DNA of 64,000 nt, taken from positions 124,001-188,000 of the forward strand of contig CAUJGJ010000142.1 of the NCBI GenBank assembly GCA_963170055.1, written 5' to 3'. Source of the DNA: Halisarca cf. caerulea (Eukaryota; Porifera; Demospongiae; Chondrillida; Halisarcidae). Each line of letters starts with the position of its first letter. Positions within the stretch are counted from its first letter, which is position 1. The position numbers were made by a program, and so were the translations under genes. The notes beneath the pieces were generated by a model. It was not told the DNA's origin. It did not search any database and was given only the letters and a program-made list of their open reading frames with translations. This document shows, piece after piece, positions 27,860-40,681 of this stretch.

Positions 27860-29450
27860 CTTTCTGAAGTGCTGTGGGCGTATTTCTGTAGTGTTGGATA
27901 TGCTGGTGCTAATACCAATATTTGGCATTAGCACCACGCACATTCCCAGCGGACACACATAAAGTTTCTTAACTACTGTGGGCGTATTTGTGTAATGTTG
28001 GATATGCTGGTGCTAATACCAATATTTGGCACTAGCACCACGCACATTCCCAGGGGACAAACATGACCTTTCTGAAGTGCTGTGGGCGTATTTGTGTAGT
28101 GTTGGATATGCTGGTGCTAATACCAATATTTGGCACTAGCACCACGCACATTCCCAGGGGACACACATGACCTTTCTGAAGTGCTGTGGGCGTATTTGTG
28201 TAGTGTTGCATATGCTGGTGCTAATACCAATATTTTGCACTAGCACCACGCTCATTCCCAGTGGACACACATGAAGTTTCTTAACTACTGTGGGCGTATT
28301 TGTGTAATGTTGGATATGCTGGTGCTAATACCAATATTTGGCACTAGCACCACGCACATTCCCAGGGGACACACATGAAGTATCTTAACTACTGTGGGCG
28401 TATTTGTGTAATGTTGAATATGCTGGTGCTAATACCAATATTTGGCACTAGCACCACGCACATTCCCAGGGGACACACATGACCTTTCTGAAGTGCTGTG
28501 GGCGTATATGTGTGGTGTTGGATATGCTGGTGCTAATACCAATATTTGGCACTAGCACCACGCACATTCCCAGTGGACACACATGAAGTTTCTTAACTAC
28601 TGTGGGCGTATTTGTGTAATGTTGGATATGCTGGTGCTAATACCAATATTTGGCACTAGCACCACGCACATTCCCAGTGGACACACATGACGTTTCTGAA
28701 GTGCTGTGGGCGTATTTCTGTAGTGTTGGATATGCTGGTGCTAATACCAATATTTGGCATTAGCACCACGCACATTCCCAGCGGACACACATAAAGTTTC
28801 TTAACTACTGTGGGCGTATTTGTGTAATGTTGGATATGCTGGTGCTAATACCAATATTTGGCACTAGCACCACGCACATTCCCAGGGGACAAACACGACC
28901 TTTCTGAAGTGCTGTGGGCGTATTTGTGTAGTGTTGGATATGCTGGTGCTAATACCAATATTTGGCACTAGCACCACGCACATTCCCAGGGGACACACAT
29001 GACCTTTCTGAAGTGCTGTGGGCGTATTTGTGTAGTGTTGCATATGCTGGTGCTAATACCAATATTTTGCACTAGCACCACGCTCATTCCCAGTGGACAC
29101 ACATGAAGTTTCTTAACTACTGTGGGCGTATTTGTGTATTGTTGGATATGCTGGTGTTAATACCAATATTTGGCACTAGCACCACGCACATTCCCAGGGG
29201 ACACACATGAAGTATCTTAACTACTGTGGGCGTATTTGTGTAATGTTGGATATGCTGGTGCTAATACCAATATTTGGCACTAGCACCACGCACATTCCCA
29301 GGGGACACACATGACCTTTCTGAAGTGCTGTGGGCGTATATGTGTGGTGTTGGATATGCTGGTGCTAATACCAATATTTGGCACTAGCACCACGCACATT
29401 CCCAGTGGACACACATGAAGTTTCTTAACTACTGTGGGCGTATTTGTGTA
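27860..29450 (+). repeat. 832-bp tandem duplication (8 monomers)
   Basis: GGGCGTATTTCTG at 27877 recurs at 28709, followed in both by GGCATTAGCACC, CAGCGGACACACATAAAG and CACGCTCATT. Copy 1 is about 27860-28691; copy 2 starts at 28692 and matches until about 29450. A few point differences separate them, such as AACATGACC versus AACACGACC and GTAATG versus GTATTG. The corresponding region of super-repeat copy 1 (near 8440-9050) has only one unit, so this expansion is private to copy 2. Confidence 0.85.
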
Positions 29451-32400
29451 GTGTTGGATATGCTGGTGCTAATACTAATATTTGGCACTAGCAATACGCA
29501 CATTCCCAGTGGACACACATGACGTTTCTGAAGTGCTGTGGGTGTATTTGTGTAGTGTTGGATATGCTGGTGCTAATACCAATATTTGGCACTAGCACCA
29601 CGCACATTCCCAGTGGACACACATGAAGTATCTTAACTATTGTGGGCGTATTTGTGTAATGTTGGATATGCTGGTGCTAATACCAATATTTGGCACTAGC
29701 ACCACGCACATTCCCAGGGGACACACATGATCTTTCTGAAGTGCTGTGGGCGTATTTGTGTAGTGTTGGATATGTTGGTGCTAATACCAATATTTGGCAC
29801 TAGCACCACGCACATTCCCAGGGGACACACATGAAGTTTCTTAACTACTGTGGGCGTATTTGTGTAGTGTTGGATATGCTGGTGCTAATACCAATATTTG
29901 TCACTAGCACCACGCACATTCCCAGGGGACACACATGACCTTTCTGAAGTGCTGTGGGCATATTTGTGTAGTGTTGGATATGCTGGTGCTAATACCAATA
30001 TTTGGCACTAGCACCACGCACATTCCCAGTGGACACACATGACGTTTCTGAAGTGCTGTGGGTGTATTTGTGTAGTGTTGGATGTGCTGGTGCTAATACC
30101 AATATTTGGCATTAGCACCGCGCACATTCCCAGTGGACACACATGAAGTATCTTAACTATTGTGGGCGTATTTGTGTAATGTTGGATATGCTGGTGCTAA
30201 TACCAATATTTGGCACTAGCACCACGCACATTCCCAGGGGACACACATGACCTTTCTGAAGTGCTGTGGGCGTATTTGTGTAGTGTTGGATATGTTGGTG
30301 CTAATACCAATATTTGGCACTAGCACCACGCACATTCCCAGTGGACACACATGAAGTTTCTTAACTACTGTGGGCGTATTTGTGTAGTGTTGGATATGCT
30401 GGTGCTAATACCAATATTTGGCACTAGCACCACGCACATTCCCAGGGGACACACATGACCTTTCTGAAGTGCTGTGGGCGTATTTGTGTAGTGTTGGATA
30501 TGCTGGTGCTAATACCAATATTTGGCACTAGCACCACGCACATTTCCAGTGGACACACATGACCTTTCTGAAATGCTGTGGGCGTATTTGTGTAGTGTTG
30601 GATATGCTGGTGCTAATACCAATATTTGGCACTAGCAATACGCACATTCCCAGGGGACAAACATGACCTTTCTGAAGTGCTGTGGGCATATTTGTGTAGT
30701 GTTGGATATGCTGTTGCTAATACCAATAATTGGCACTAGCAATACGCACATTCCCAGGGGACAAACATGACCTTTCTGAAGTGCTGTGGGCATATTTGTG
30801 TAGTGTTGGATATGCTGGTGCTAATACCAATATTTGGCACTAGCACCACGCACATTCCCAGTGTACACACATGAAGTTTTATGAAGTGCTGTGGGTGTAT
30901 TTGTGTAGTGTTGGATATGCTGGTGCTTATACCAATATTTTGCACTAGCACCACGCACATTCCCGGTGGACACACATGAAGTTTCTTAACTATTGTGCGC
31001 GTATATGTGTAATGTTGGATATGCTGGTGCTAATACCAATATTTGGCACTAGCACCACGCACATTCCCAGGGGACACACATGACCTTTCTGAAGTGCTGT
31101 GGGCGTATATGTGTGGTGTTGGATATGCTGGTGCTAATACCAATATTTGGCACTAGCACCACGCACATTCCCAGTGGACACACATGAAGTTTCTTAACTA
31201 CTGTGGGCGTATTTGTGTAGTGTTGGATATGCTGGTGCTAATACTAATATTTGGCACTAGCAATACGCACATTCCCAGTGGACACACATGACGTTTCTGA
31301 AGTGCTGTGGGTGTATTTGTGTAGTGTTGGATATGCTGGTGCTAATACCAATATTTGGCACTAGCACCACGCACATTCCCAGTGGACACACATGAAGTAT
31401 CTTAACTATTGTGGGCGTATTTGTGTAATGTTGGATATGCTGGTGCTAATACCAATATTTGGCACTAGCACCACGCACATTCCCAGGGGACACACATGAT
31501 CTTTCTGAAGTGCTGTGGGCGTATTTGTGTAGTGTTGGATATGTTGGTGCTAATACCAACATTTGGCATTAGCACCACGCACATTCCCTGTGGACACACA
31601 TGAAGTTTCTTAACTACTGTGGGCGTATTTGTGTAGTGTTGGATATGCTGGTGCTAATACCAATATTTGTCACTAGCACCACGCACATTCCCAGGGGACA
31701 CACATGACCTTTCTGAAGTGCTGTGGGCATATTTGTGTAGTGTTGGATATGCTGGTGCTAATACCAATATTTGGCACTAGCACCACGCACATTCCCAGTG
31801 GACACACATGACGTTTCTGAAGTGCTGTGGGTGTATTTGTGTAGTGTTGGATGTGCTGGTGCTAATACCAATATTTGGCACTAGCACCGCGCACATTCCC
31901 AGTGGACACACATGAAGTATATTAACTATTGTGGGCGTATTTGTGTAATGTTGGATATGCTGGTGCTAATACCAATATTTGGCACTAGCACCACGCACAT
32001 TCCCAGGGGACACACATGACCTTTCTGAAGTGCTGTGGGCGTATTTGTGTAGTGTTGGATATGTTGGTGCTAATACCAATATTTGGCACTAGCACCACGC
32101 ACATTCCCAGTGGACACACATGAAGTTTCTTAACTACTGTGGGCGTATTTGTGTAGTGTTGGATATGCTGGTGCTAATACCAATATTTGGCACTAGCACC
32201 ACGCACATTCCCAGGGGACACACATGACCTTTCTGAAGTGCTGTGGGCGTATTTGTGTAGTGTTGGATATGCTGGTGCTAATACCAATATTTGGCACTAG
32301 CACCACGCACATTCCCAGTGGACACACATGTCCTTTCTGAAATGCTGTGGGCGTATTTGTGTAGTGTTGGATATGCTGGTGCTAATACCAATATTTAGCA

Positions 32401-32774
32401 CTAGCAATACGCACATTCCCAGGGGACAAACATGACCTTTCTGAAGTGCTGTGGGCATATTTGTGTAGTGTTGGATATGCTGTTGCTAATACCAATAATT
32501 GGCACTAGCAATACGCACATTCCCAGGGGACAAACATGACCTTTCTGAAGTGCTGTGGGCATATTTGTGTAGTGTTGGATATGCTGGTGCTAATACCAAT
32601 ATTTGGCACTAGCACCACGCACATTCCCAGTGTACACACATGAAGTTTTATGAAGTGCTGTGGGTGTATTTGTGTAGTGTTGGATATGCTGGTGCTTATA
32701 CCAATATTTTGCACTAGCACCACGCACATTCCCGGTGGACACACATGAAGTTTCTTAACTATTGTGCGCGTATA
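29237..32774 (+). repeat. 1769-bp tandem duplication (17 monomers plus 1 bp)
   Basis: GCGTATATGTGTGGTG at 29334 recurs at 31103, GATCTTTCTG at 29729 recurs at 31498, and the AGCAATACG block at 30736 recurs at 32505, all at offset 1769. Copy 1 is 29237-31005 and copy 2 31006-32774. About eight point differences were seen, including GTATCTTAAC versus GTATATTAAC and ACATGACC versus ACATGTCC. Confidence 0.88.
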
Positions 32775-33822
32775 TGTGTAATGTTGGATATGCTGGTGCT
32801 AATACCAATATTTGGCACTAGCACCACGCACATTCCCAGTGGACACACATGACGTTTCTGAAGTGCTGTGGGTGTATTTGTGTAGTGTTGGATGTGCTGG
32901 TGCTAATACCAATATTTGGCACTAGCACCGCGCACATTCCCAGTGGACACACATGAAGTATATTAACTATTGTGGGCGTATTTGTGTAATGTTGGATATG
33001 CTGGTGCTAATACCAATATTTGGCACTAGCACCACGCACATTCCCATTGGACACACATGACCTTTCTGAAGTGCTGTGGGCGTATTTGTGTAGTGTTGGA
33101 TATGTTGGTGCTAATACCAATATTTGGCACTAGCACCACGCACATTCCCAGTGGACACACATGAAGTTTCTTAACTACTGTGGGCGTATTTGTGTAGTGT
33201 TGGATATGCTGGTGCTAATACCAATATTTGGCACTAGCACCACGCACATTCCCAGGGGACACACATGACCTTTCTGAAGTGCTGTGGGCGTATTTGTGTA
33301 GTGTTGGATATGCTGGTGCTAATACCAATATTTGGCACTAGCACCACGCACATTCCCAGTGGACACACATGTCCTTTCTGAAATGCTGTGGGCGTATTTG
33401 TGTAGTGTTGGATATGCTGGTGCTAATACCAATATTTAGCACTAGCAATACGCACATTCCCAGGGGACAAACATGACCTTTCTGAAGTGCTGTGGGCATA
33501 TTTGTGTAATGTTGGATATGCTGTTGCTAATACCAATAATTGGCACTAGCAATACGCACATTCCCAGGGGACAAACATGACCTTTCTGAAGTGCTGTGGG
33601 CATATTTGTGTAGTGTTGGATATGCTGGTGCTAATACCAATATTTGGCACTAGCACCACGCACATTCCCAGTGTACACACATGAAGTTTTATGAAGTGCT
33701 GTGGGTGTATTTGTGTAGTGTTGGATATGCTGGTGCTTATACCAATATTTTGCACTAGCACCACGCACATTCCCGGTGGACACACATGAAGTTTCTTAAC
33801 TATTGTGCGCGTATATGTGTAA
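31741..33822 (+). repeat. 1041-bp tandem duplication (10 monomers plus 1 bp)
   Basis: GAAGTATATTAAC at 31914 recurs at 32955 and the AGCAATACG block at 32505 recurs at 33546, offset 1041. Copy 1 (31741-32781) lies largely inside copy 2 of the 1769-bp duplication, so this event is the later of the two: the private GTATATTAAC change is shared by both 1041-bp copies but is absent from the first 1769-bp copy. Copy 2 has its own CCATTGGAC variant near 33044. Confidence 0.87.
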
Positions 33823-34291
33823 TGTTGGATATGCTGGTGCTAATACCAATATTTGGAACTAGCACCACGCACATTCCCAGGGGACACACATGACCTTTCT
33901 GAAGTGCTGTGGGCGTATTTGTGTAGTGTTGGATATGCTGGTGCTAATACCAATATTTGGCACTAGCACCTCGCACATTCCCAGTGGACACACATGAAGT
34001 TTCTTAACTACTGTGGGCGTATTAGTGTAGTGTTGGATATGCTGGTGCTAATACCAATATTTTGCACTAGCACCACGCACATTCCCAGTGGACACACATG
34101 ACCTTTCTGAAGTGCTGTGGGCGTATTTGTGTAGAGTTGGATATGCTGGTGCTAATACCAATATTTGTCACTAGCACCACGCACATTCCCAGGGGACACA
34201 CATGAAGTATCTTAACTACTGTGGGCGTATTTGTGTAATGTTGGATATGCTGGTGCTAATACCAATATTTGGCACTAGCACCACGCACATT

Positions 34292-37200
34292 CCCAGGGGA
34301 CACACATGACCTTTCTGAAGTGCTGTCAGCGTATTTGTGTGGTGTTGGATATGCTGGTGCTAATACCAATATTTGGCACTAGCACCACGCACATTCCCAG
34401 TGGACACAGATGAAGTTTCTTAACTACTGTGGGCGTATTTGTGTAGTGTTGGATATGCTGGTGCTTATACTAATATTTGGCACTAGCAATACGCACATTC
34501 CCAGTGGACACACATGACGTTTCTGAAGTGCTGTGGGTGTATTTGTGTAGTGTTGGATATGCTGGTGCTAATACCAATATTTGGCACTAGCACCACGCAC
34601 ATTCCCAGTGGACACACATGAAGTATCTTAACTATTGTGGGCGTATTTGTGTAATGTTGGATATGCTGGTGCTAATACCAATATTTGGCACTAGCACCAC
34701 GCACATTCCCAGGGGACACACATGATCTTTCTGAAGTGCTGTGGGCGTATTTGTGTAGTGTTGGATATGTTGGTGCTAATACCAATATTTGGCACTAGCA
34801 CCACGCACATTCCCAGTGGACACACATGAAGTTTCTTAACTACTGTGGGCGTATTTGTGTAGTGTTGGATATGCTGGTGCTAATACCAATATTTGGCACT
34901 AGCACCACGCACATTCCCAGGGGACACACATGACCTTTCTGAAGTGCTGTGGGCATATTTGTGTAGTGTTGGATATGCTGGTGCTAATACCAATATTTGG
35001 CACTAGCACCACGCACATTCCCAGTGGACACACATGACGTTTCTGAAGTGCTGTGGGTGTATTTGTGTAGTGTTGGATGTGCTGGTGCTAATACCAATAT
35101 TTGGCACTAGCACCGCGCACATTCCCAGTGGACACACATGAAGTATCTTAACTATTGTGGGCGTATTTGTGTAATGTTGGATATGCTGGTGCTAATACCA
35201 ATATTTGGCACTAGCACCACGCACATTCCCAGGGGACACACATGACCTTTCTGAAGTGCTGTGGGCGTATTTGTGTAGTGTTGGATATGTTGGTGCTAAT
35301 ACCAATATTTGGCACTAGCACCACGCACATTCCCAGTGGACACACATGAAGTTTCTTAACTACTGTGGGCGTATTTGTGTAATGTTGGATATGCTGGTGC
35401 TAATACCAATATTTGGCTCTAGCACCACGCACATTCCAGGTGGACACACATGACCTTTCTGAAGTGCTGTGGGCGTATTTGTGTAGTGTTGGATATGCTG
35501 GTGCTAATACCAATATTTGGCACTAGCACCACGCACATTCCCAGTGGACACACATGAAGTATCTTAACTACTGTGGGCGTATTTGTGTAATGTTTGATAT
35601 GCTTGTGCTAATACCAATATTTGGCACTAGCACCACGCACATTCCCAGGGGACAAACATGACCTGTCTGAAGTGCTGTGGGCGTATTTGTGTAGTGTTGG
35701 ATATGCTGGTGCTAATACGAATATTTGGCACTAGCACCACGCACATTCCCAGTGGACACACATGAAGTTTCTTAACTACTGTGGGCGTATTTGTGTAGTG
35801 TTGGATATGCTGGTGCTAATACTAATATTTAGCACTAGCAATACGCACATTCCCAGTGGACACACATGACGTTTCTGAAGTGCTGTGGGTGTATTTGTGT
35901 AGTGTTGGATATGCTGCTGCTAATACCAATATTTGGCACTAGCACCACGCACATTCCCAGTGGACACACATGAAGTATCTTAACTATTGTGGGCGTATTT
36001 GTGTAATGTTGGATATGCCGGTGCTAATACCAATATTTGGCACTAGCACCACGCACATTCCCAGGGGACACACATGACCTTTCTGAAGTGCTGTGGGCGT
36101 ATTTGTGTAGTGTTGGATATGTTGGTGCTAATACCAATATATGGCACTAGCACCACGCACATTCCCAGGGGACACACATGACCTTTCTGAAGTGCTGTGG
36201 GCATATTTGTGTAGTGTTGGATATGCTGGTGCTAATACCAAAATTTGGCACTAGCACCACGCACATTCCCAGTGGACACACATGACGTTTCTGAAGTGCT
36301 GTGGGTGTATTTGTGTAGTGTTGGATGTGCTGGTGCTAATACCAATATTTGGCACTAGCACCACGCACATTCCCAGTGGACACACATGAAGTATCTTAAC
36401 TATTGTGGGCGTATTTGTGTAATGTTGGATATGCTGGTGCTAATACCAATATTTGGCACTAGCACAACGCACATTCCAGGTGGACACACATGACCTTTCT
36501 GAAGTGCTGTCAGCGTATTTGTGTGGTGTTGGATATGCTGGTGCTAATACCAATATTTGGCACTAGCACCACGCACATTCCCAGTGGACACAGATGAAGT
36601 TTCTTAACTACTGTGGGCGTATTTGTGTAGTGTTGGATATGCTGGTGCTTATACTAATATTTGGCACTAGCAATACGCACATTCCCAGTGGACACACATG
36701 ACGTTACTGAAGTGCTGTGGGTGTATTTGTGTAGTGTTGGATATGCTGGTGCTAATACCAATATTTGGCACTAGCACCACGCACATTCCCAGTGGACACA
36801 CATGAAGTATCTTAACTATTGTGGGCGTATTTGTGTAATGTTGGATATGCTGGTGCTAATACCAATATTTGGCACTAGCACCACGCACATTCCCAGGGGA
36901 CACACATGATCTTTCTGAAGTGCTGTGGGCGTATTTGTGTAGTGTTGGATATGTTGGTGCTAATACCAATATTTGGCACTAGCACCACGCACATTCCCAG
37001 TGGACACACATGAAGTTTCTTAACTACTGTGGGCGTATTTGTGTAGTGTTGGATATGCTGGTGCTAATACCAATATTTGGCACTAGCACCACGCACATTC
37101 CCAGGGGAAACACATGACCTTTCTGAAGTGCTGTGGGCATATTTGTGTAGTGTTGGATATGCTGGTGCTAATACTAATATTTGGCACTAGCACCACGCAC

Positions 37201-38690
37201 ATTCCCAGTGGACACACATGACGTTTCTGAAGTGCTGTGGGTGTATTTGTGTAGTGTTGGATGTGCTGGTGCTAATACCAATATTTGGCACTAGCACCGC
37301 GCACATTCCCAGTGGACACACATGAAGTATCTTAACTATTGTGGGCGTATTTGTGTAATGTTGGATATGCTGGTGCTAATACCAATATTTGGCACTAGCA
37401 CCACGCACATTCCCAGGGGACACACATGACCTTTCTGAAGTGCTGTGGGCGTATTTGTGTAGTGTTGGATATGTTGGTGCTAATACCAATATTTGGCACT
37501 AGCACCACGCACATTCCCAGTGGACACACATGAAGTTTCTTAACTACTGTGGGCGTATTTGTGTAATGTTGGATATGCTGGTGCTAATACCAATATTTGG
37601 CTCTAGCACCACGCACATTCCAGGTGGACACACATGACCTTTCTGAAGTGCTGTGGGCGTATTTGTGTAGTGTTGGATATGCTGGTGCTAATACCAATAT
37701 TTGGCACTAGCACCACGCACATTCCCAGTGGACACACATGAAGTATCTTAACTACTGTGGGCGTATTTGTGTAATGTTTGATATGCTGGTGCTAATACCA
37801 ATATTTGGCACTAGCACCACGCACATTCCCAGGGGACAAACATGACCTGTCTGAAGTGCTGTGGGCGTATTTGTGTAGTGTTGGATATGCTGGTGCTAAT
37901 ACCAATATTTGGCACTAGCACCACGCACATTCCCAGTGGACACACATGAAGTTTCTTAACTACTGTGGGCGTATTTGTGTAGTGTTGGATATGCTGGTGC
38001 TAATACTAATATTTAGCACTAGCAATACGCACATTCCCAGTGGACACACATGACGTTTCTGAAGTGCTGTGGGTGTATTTGTGTAGTGTTGGATATGCTG
38101 CTGCTAATACCAATATTTGGCACTAGCACCACGCACATTCCCAGTGGACACACATGAAGTATCTTAACTATTGTGGGCGTATTTGTGTAATGTTGGATAT
38201 GCCGGTGCTAATACCAATATTTGGCACTAGCACCACGCACATTCCCAGGGGACACACATGACCTTTCTGAAGTGCTGTGGGCGTATTTGTGTAGTGTTGG
38301 ATATGTTGGTGCTAATACCAATATATGGCACTAGCACCACGCACATTCCCAGGGGACACACATGACCTTTCTGAAGTGCTGTGGGCATATTTGTGTAGTG
38401 TTGGATATGCTGGTGCTAATACCAATATTTGGCACTAGCACCACGCACATTCCCAGTGGACACACATGACGTTTCTGAAGTGCTGTGGGTGTATTTGTGT
38501 AGTGTTGGATGTGCTGGTGCTAATACCAATATTTGGCACTAGCACCACGCACATTCCCAGTGGACACACATGAAGTATCTTAACTATTGTGGGCGTATTT
38601 GTGTAATGTTGGATATGCTGGTGCTAATACCAATATTTGGCACTAGCACAACGCACATTCCAGGTGGACACACATGACCTTTCTGAAGTG
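34292..38690 (+). repeat. 2184-bp tandem duplication (21 monomers)
   Basis: TGTCAGCG at 34324 recurs at 36508, GTGCTTATAC at 34461 recurs at 36645, and AGCACAACGC at 36461 recurs at 38645, all 2184 bp apart, exactly 21 monomers. Copy 1 is about 34292-36475 and copy 2 about 36476-38659, with similarity running to about 38690. Few point differences were seen, such as GCTTGTGCTA (near 35602) versus GCTGGTGCTA. Confidence 0.87.
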
Positions 38691-40681
38691 CTGTGGGCGT
38701 ATTTGTGTAGTGTTGGAAATGCTGGTGCTAATTCTAATATTTGGCACTAGCACCACGCACATTCCCAGTGGACACACATGAAGTATCTTAACTACTGTGG
38801 GCGTATTTGTGTAATGTTGGATATGCTGGTGCTAATACCAATATTTCGCACTAGCACCACGCACATTCCCAGGGGACACACATGACCTGTCTGAAGTGCT
38901 GTGGGCGTATTTGTGTAGTGTTGGATATGCTGGTGCTAATACCAATATTTGGCACTAGCACCACGCACATTCCCAGTGGACACACATGAAGTTTCTTAAC
39001 TACTGTGGGCGTATTTGTGTAGTGTTGGATATGCTGGTGCTAATACTAATATTTGGCACTAGCAATACGCACATTCCCAGTGGACACACATGACGTTTCT
39101 GAAGTGCTGTGGGTGTATTTGTGTAGTGTTGGATATGCTGGTGCTAATACCAATATTTGGCACTAGCACCACGCACATTCCCAGTGGACACACATGAAGT
39201 ATCTTAACTATTGTGGGCGTATTTGTGTAATGTTGGATATGCTGGTGCTAATACCAATATTTGGCACTAGCACCACGCACATTCCCAGGGGACACACATG
39301 ATCTTTCTGAAGTGCTGTGGGCGTATTTGTGTAGTGTTGGATATGTTGGTGCTAATACCAATATTTGGCACTAGCACCACGCACATTCCCAGTGGACACA
39401 CATGAAGTTTCTTAACTACTGTGGGCGTATTTGTGTAGTGTTGGATATGCTGGTGCTAATACCAATATTTGGCACTAGCACCACGCACATTCCCAGGGGA
39501 CACACATGACCTTTCTGAAGTGCTGTGGGCATATTTGTGTAGTGTTGGATATGCTGGTGCTAATACCAATATTTGGCACTAGCACCACGCACATTCCCAG
39601 TGGACACACATGACGTTTCTGAAGTGCTGTGGGTGTATTTGTGTAGTGTTGGATGTGCTGGTGCTAATACCAATATTTGGCACTAGCACCACGCACATTC
39701 CCAGTGGACACACATGAAGTTTCTTCACTACTGTGGGCGTATTTGTGTAGTGTTGGATATGCTGGTGCTAATACCAATATTTTGCACTAGCACCACGCAC
39801 ATTCCCAGGGGACACACATGACCTTTCTGAAGTGCTGTGGGCGTATTTGTGTAGTGTTGGATATGCTGGTGATAATACCAATATTTGGCACTAGCACCAC
39901 GCACATTCCCAGTGGACACACATGACCTTTGTGAAATGCTGTGGGCGTATTTGTGTAGTGTTGGATATGCTGGTGCTAATACCAATATTTGGCACTAGCA
40001 ATACGCACATTCCCAGGGGACAAACATGACCTTTCTGAAGTGCTGTGGGCATATTTGTGTAGTGTTGGATATGCTGTTGCTAATACCAATATTTGGCACT
40101 AGCAATACGCACATTCCCAGGGGACAAACATGACCTTTCTGAAGTGCTGTGGGCATATTTGTGTAGTGTTGGATATGCTGGTGCAAATACCAATATTTGG
40201 CACTAGCACCACGCACATTCCCATTGTACACACATGAAGTTTTATGAAGTGCTGTGGGTGTATTTGTGTAGTGTTGGATATGCTGGTGCTAATACCAATA
40301 TTTTGCACTAGCACCACGCACATTCCCGGTGGACACACATGAAGTTTCTTAACTATTGTGCGCGTATATGTGTAATGTTGGATATGCTGGTGCTAATACC
40401 AATATTTTGCACTAGCACCACGCACATTCCCAGTGGACACACATGACCTTTCTGAAGTGCTGTGGGCGTATTTGTGTAGTGTTGGATATGCTGGTGCTAA
40501 TAGCAATATTTGGCTCTAGCACCACGCACATTCCCAGTGGACACACATGACCTTTCTGAAGTGCTGTGGGCGTATTTGTGTAGTGTTGGATATGCTGGTG
40601 CAAATACCAATATTTGTCACTAGCACCACGCACATTCCCAGGTGATACACATGAAGTTTCTTATCTAATGTGGGCGTATTT

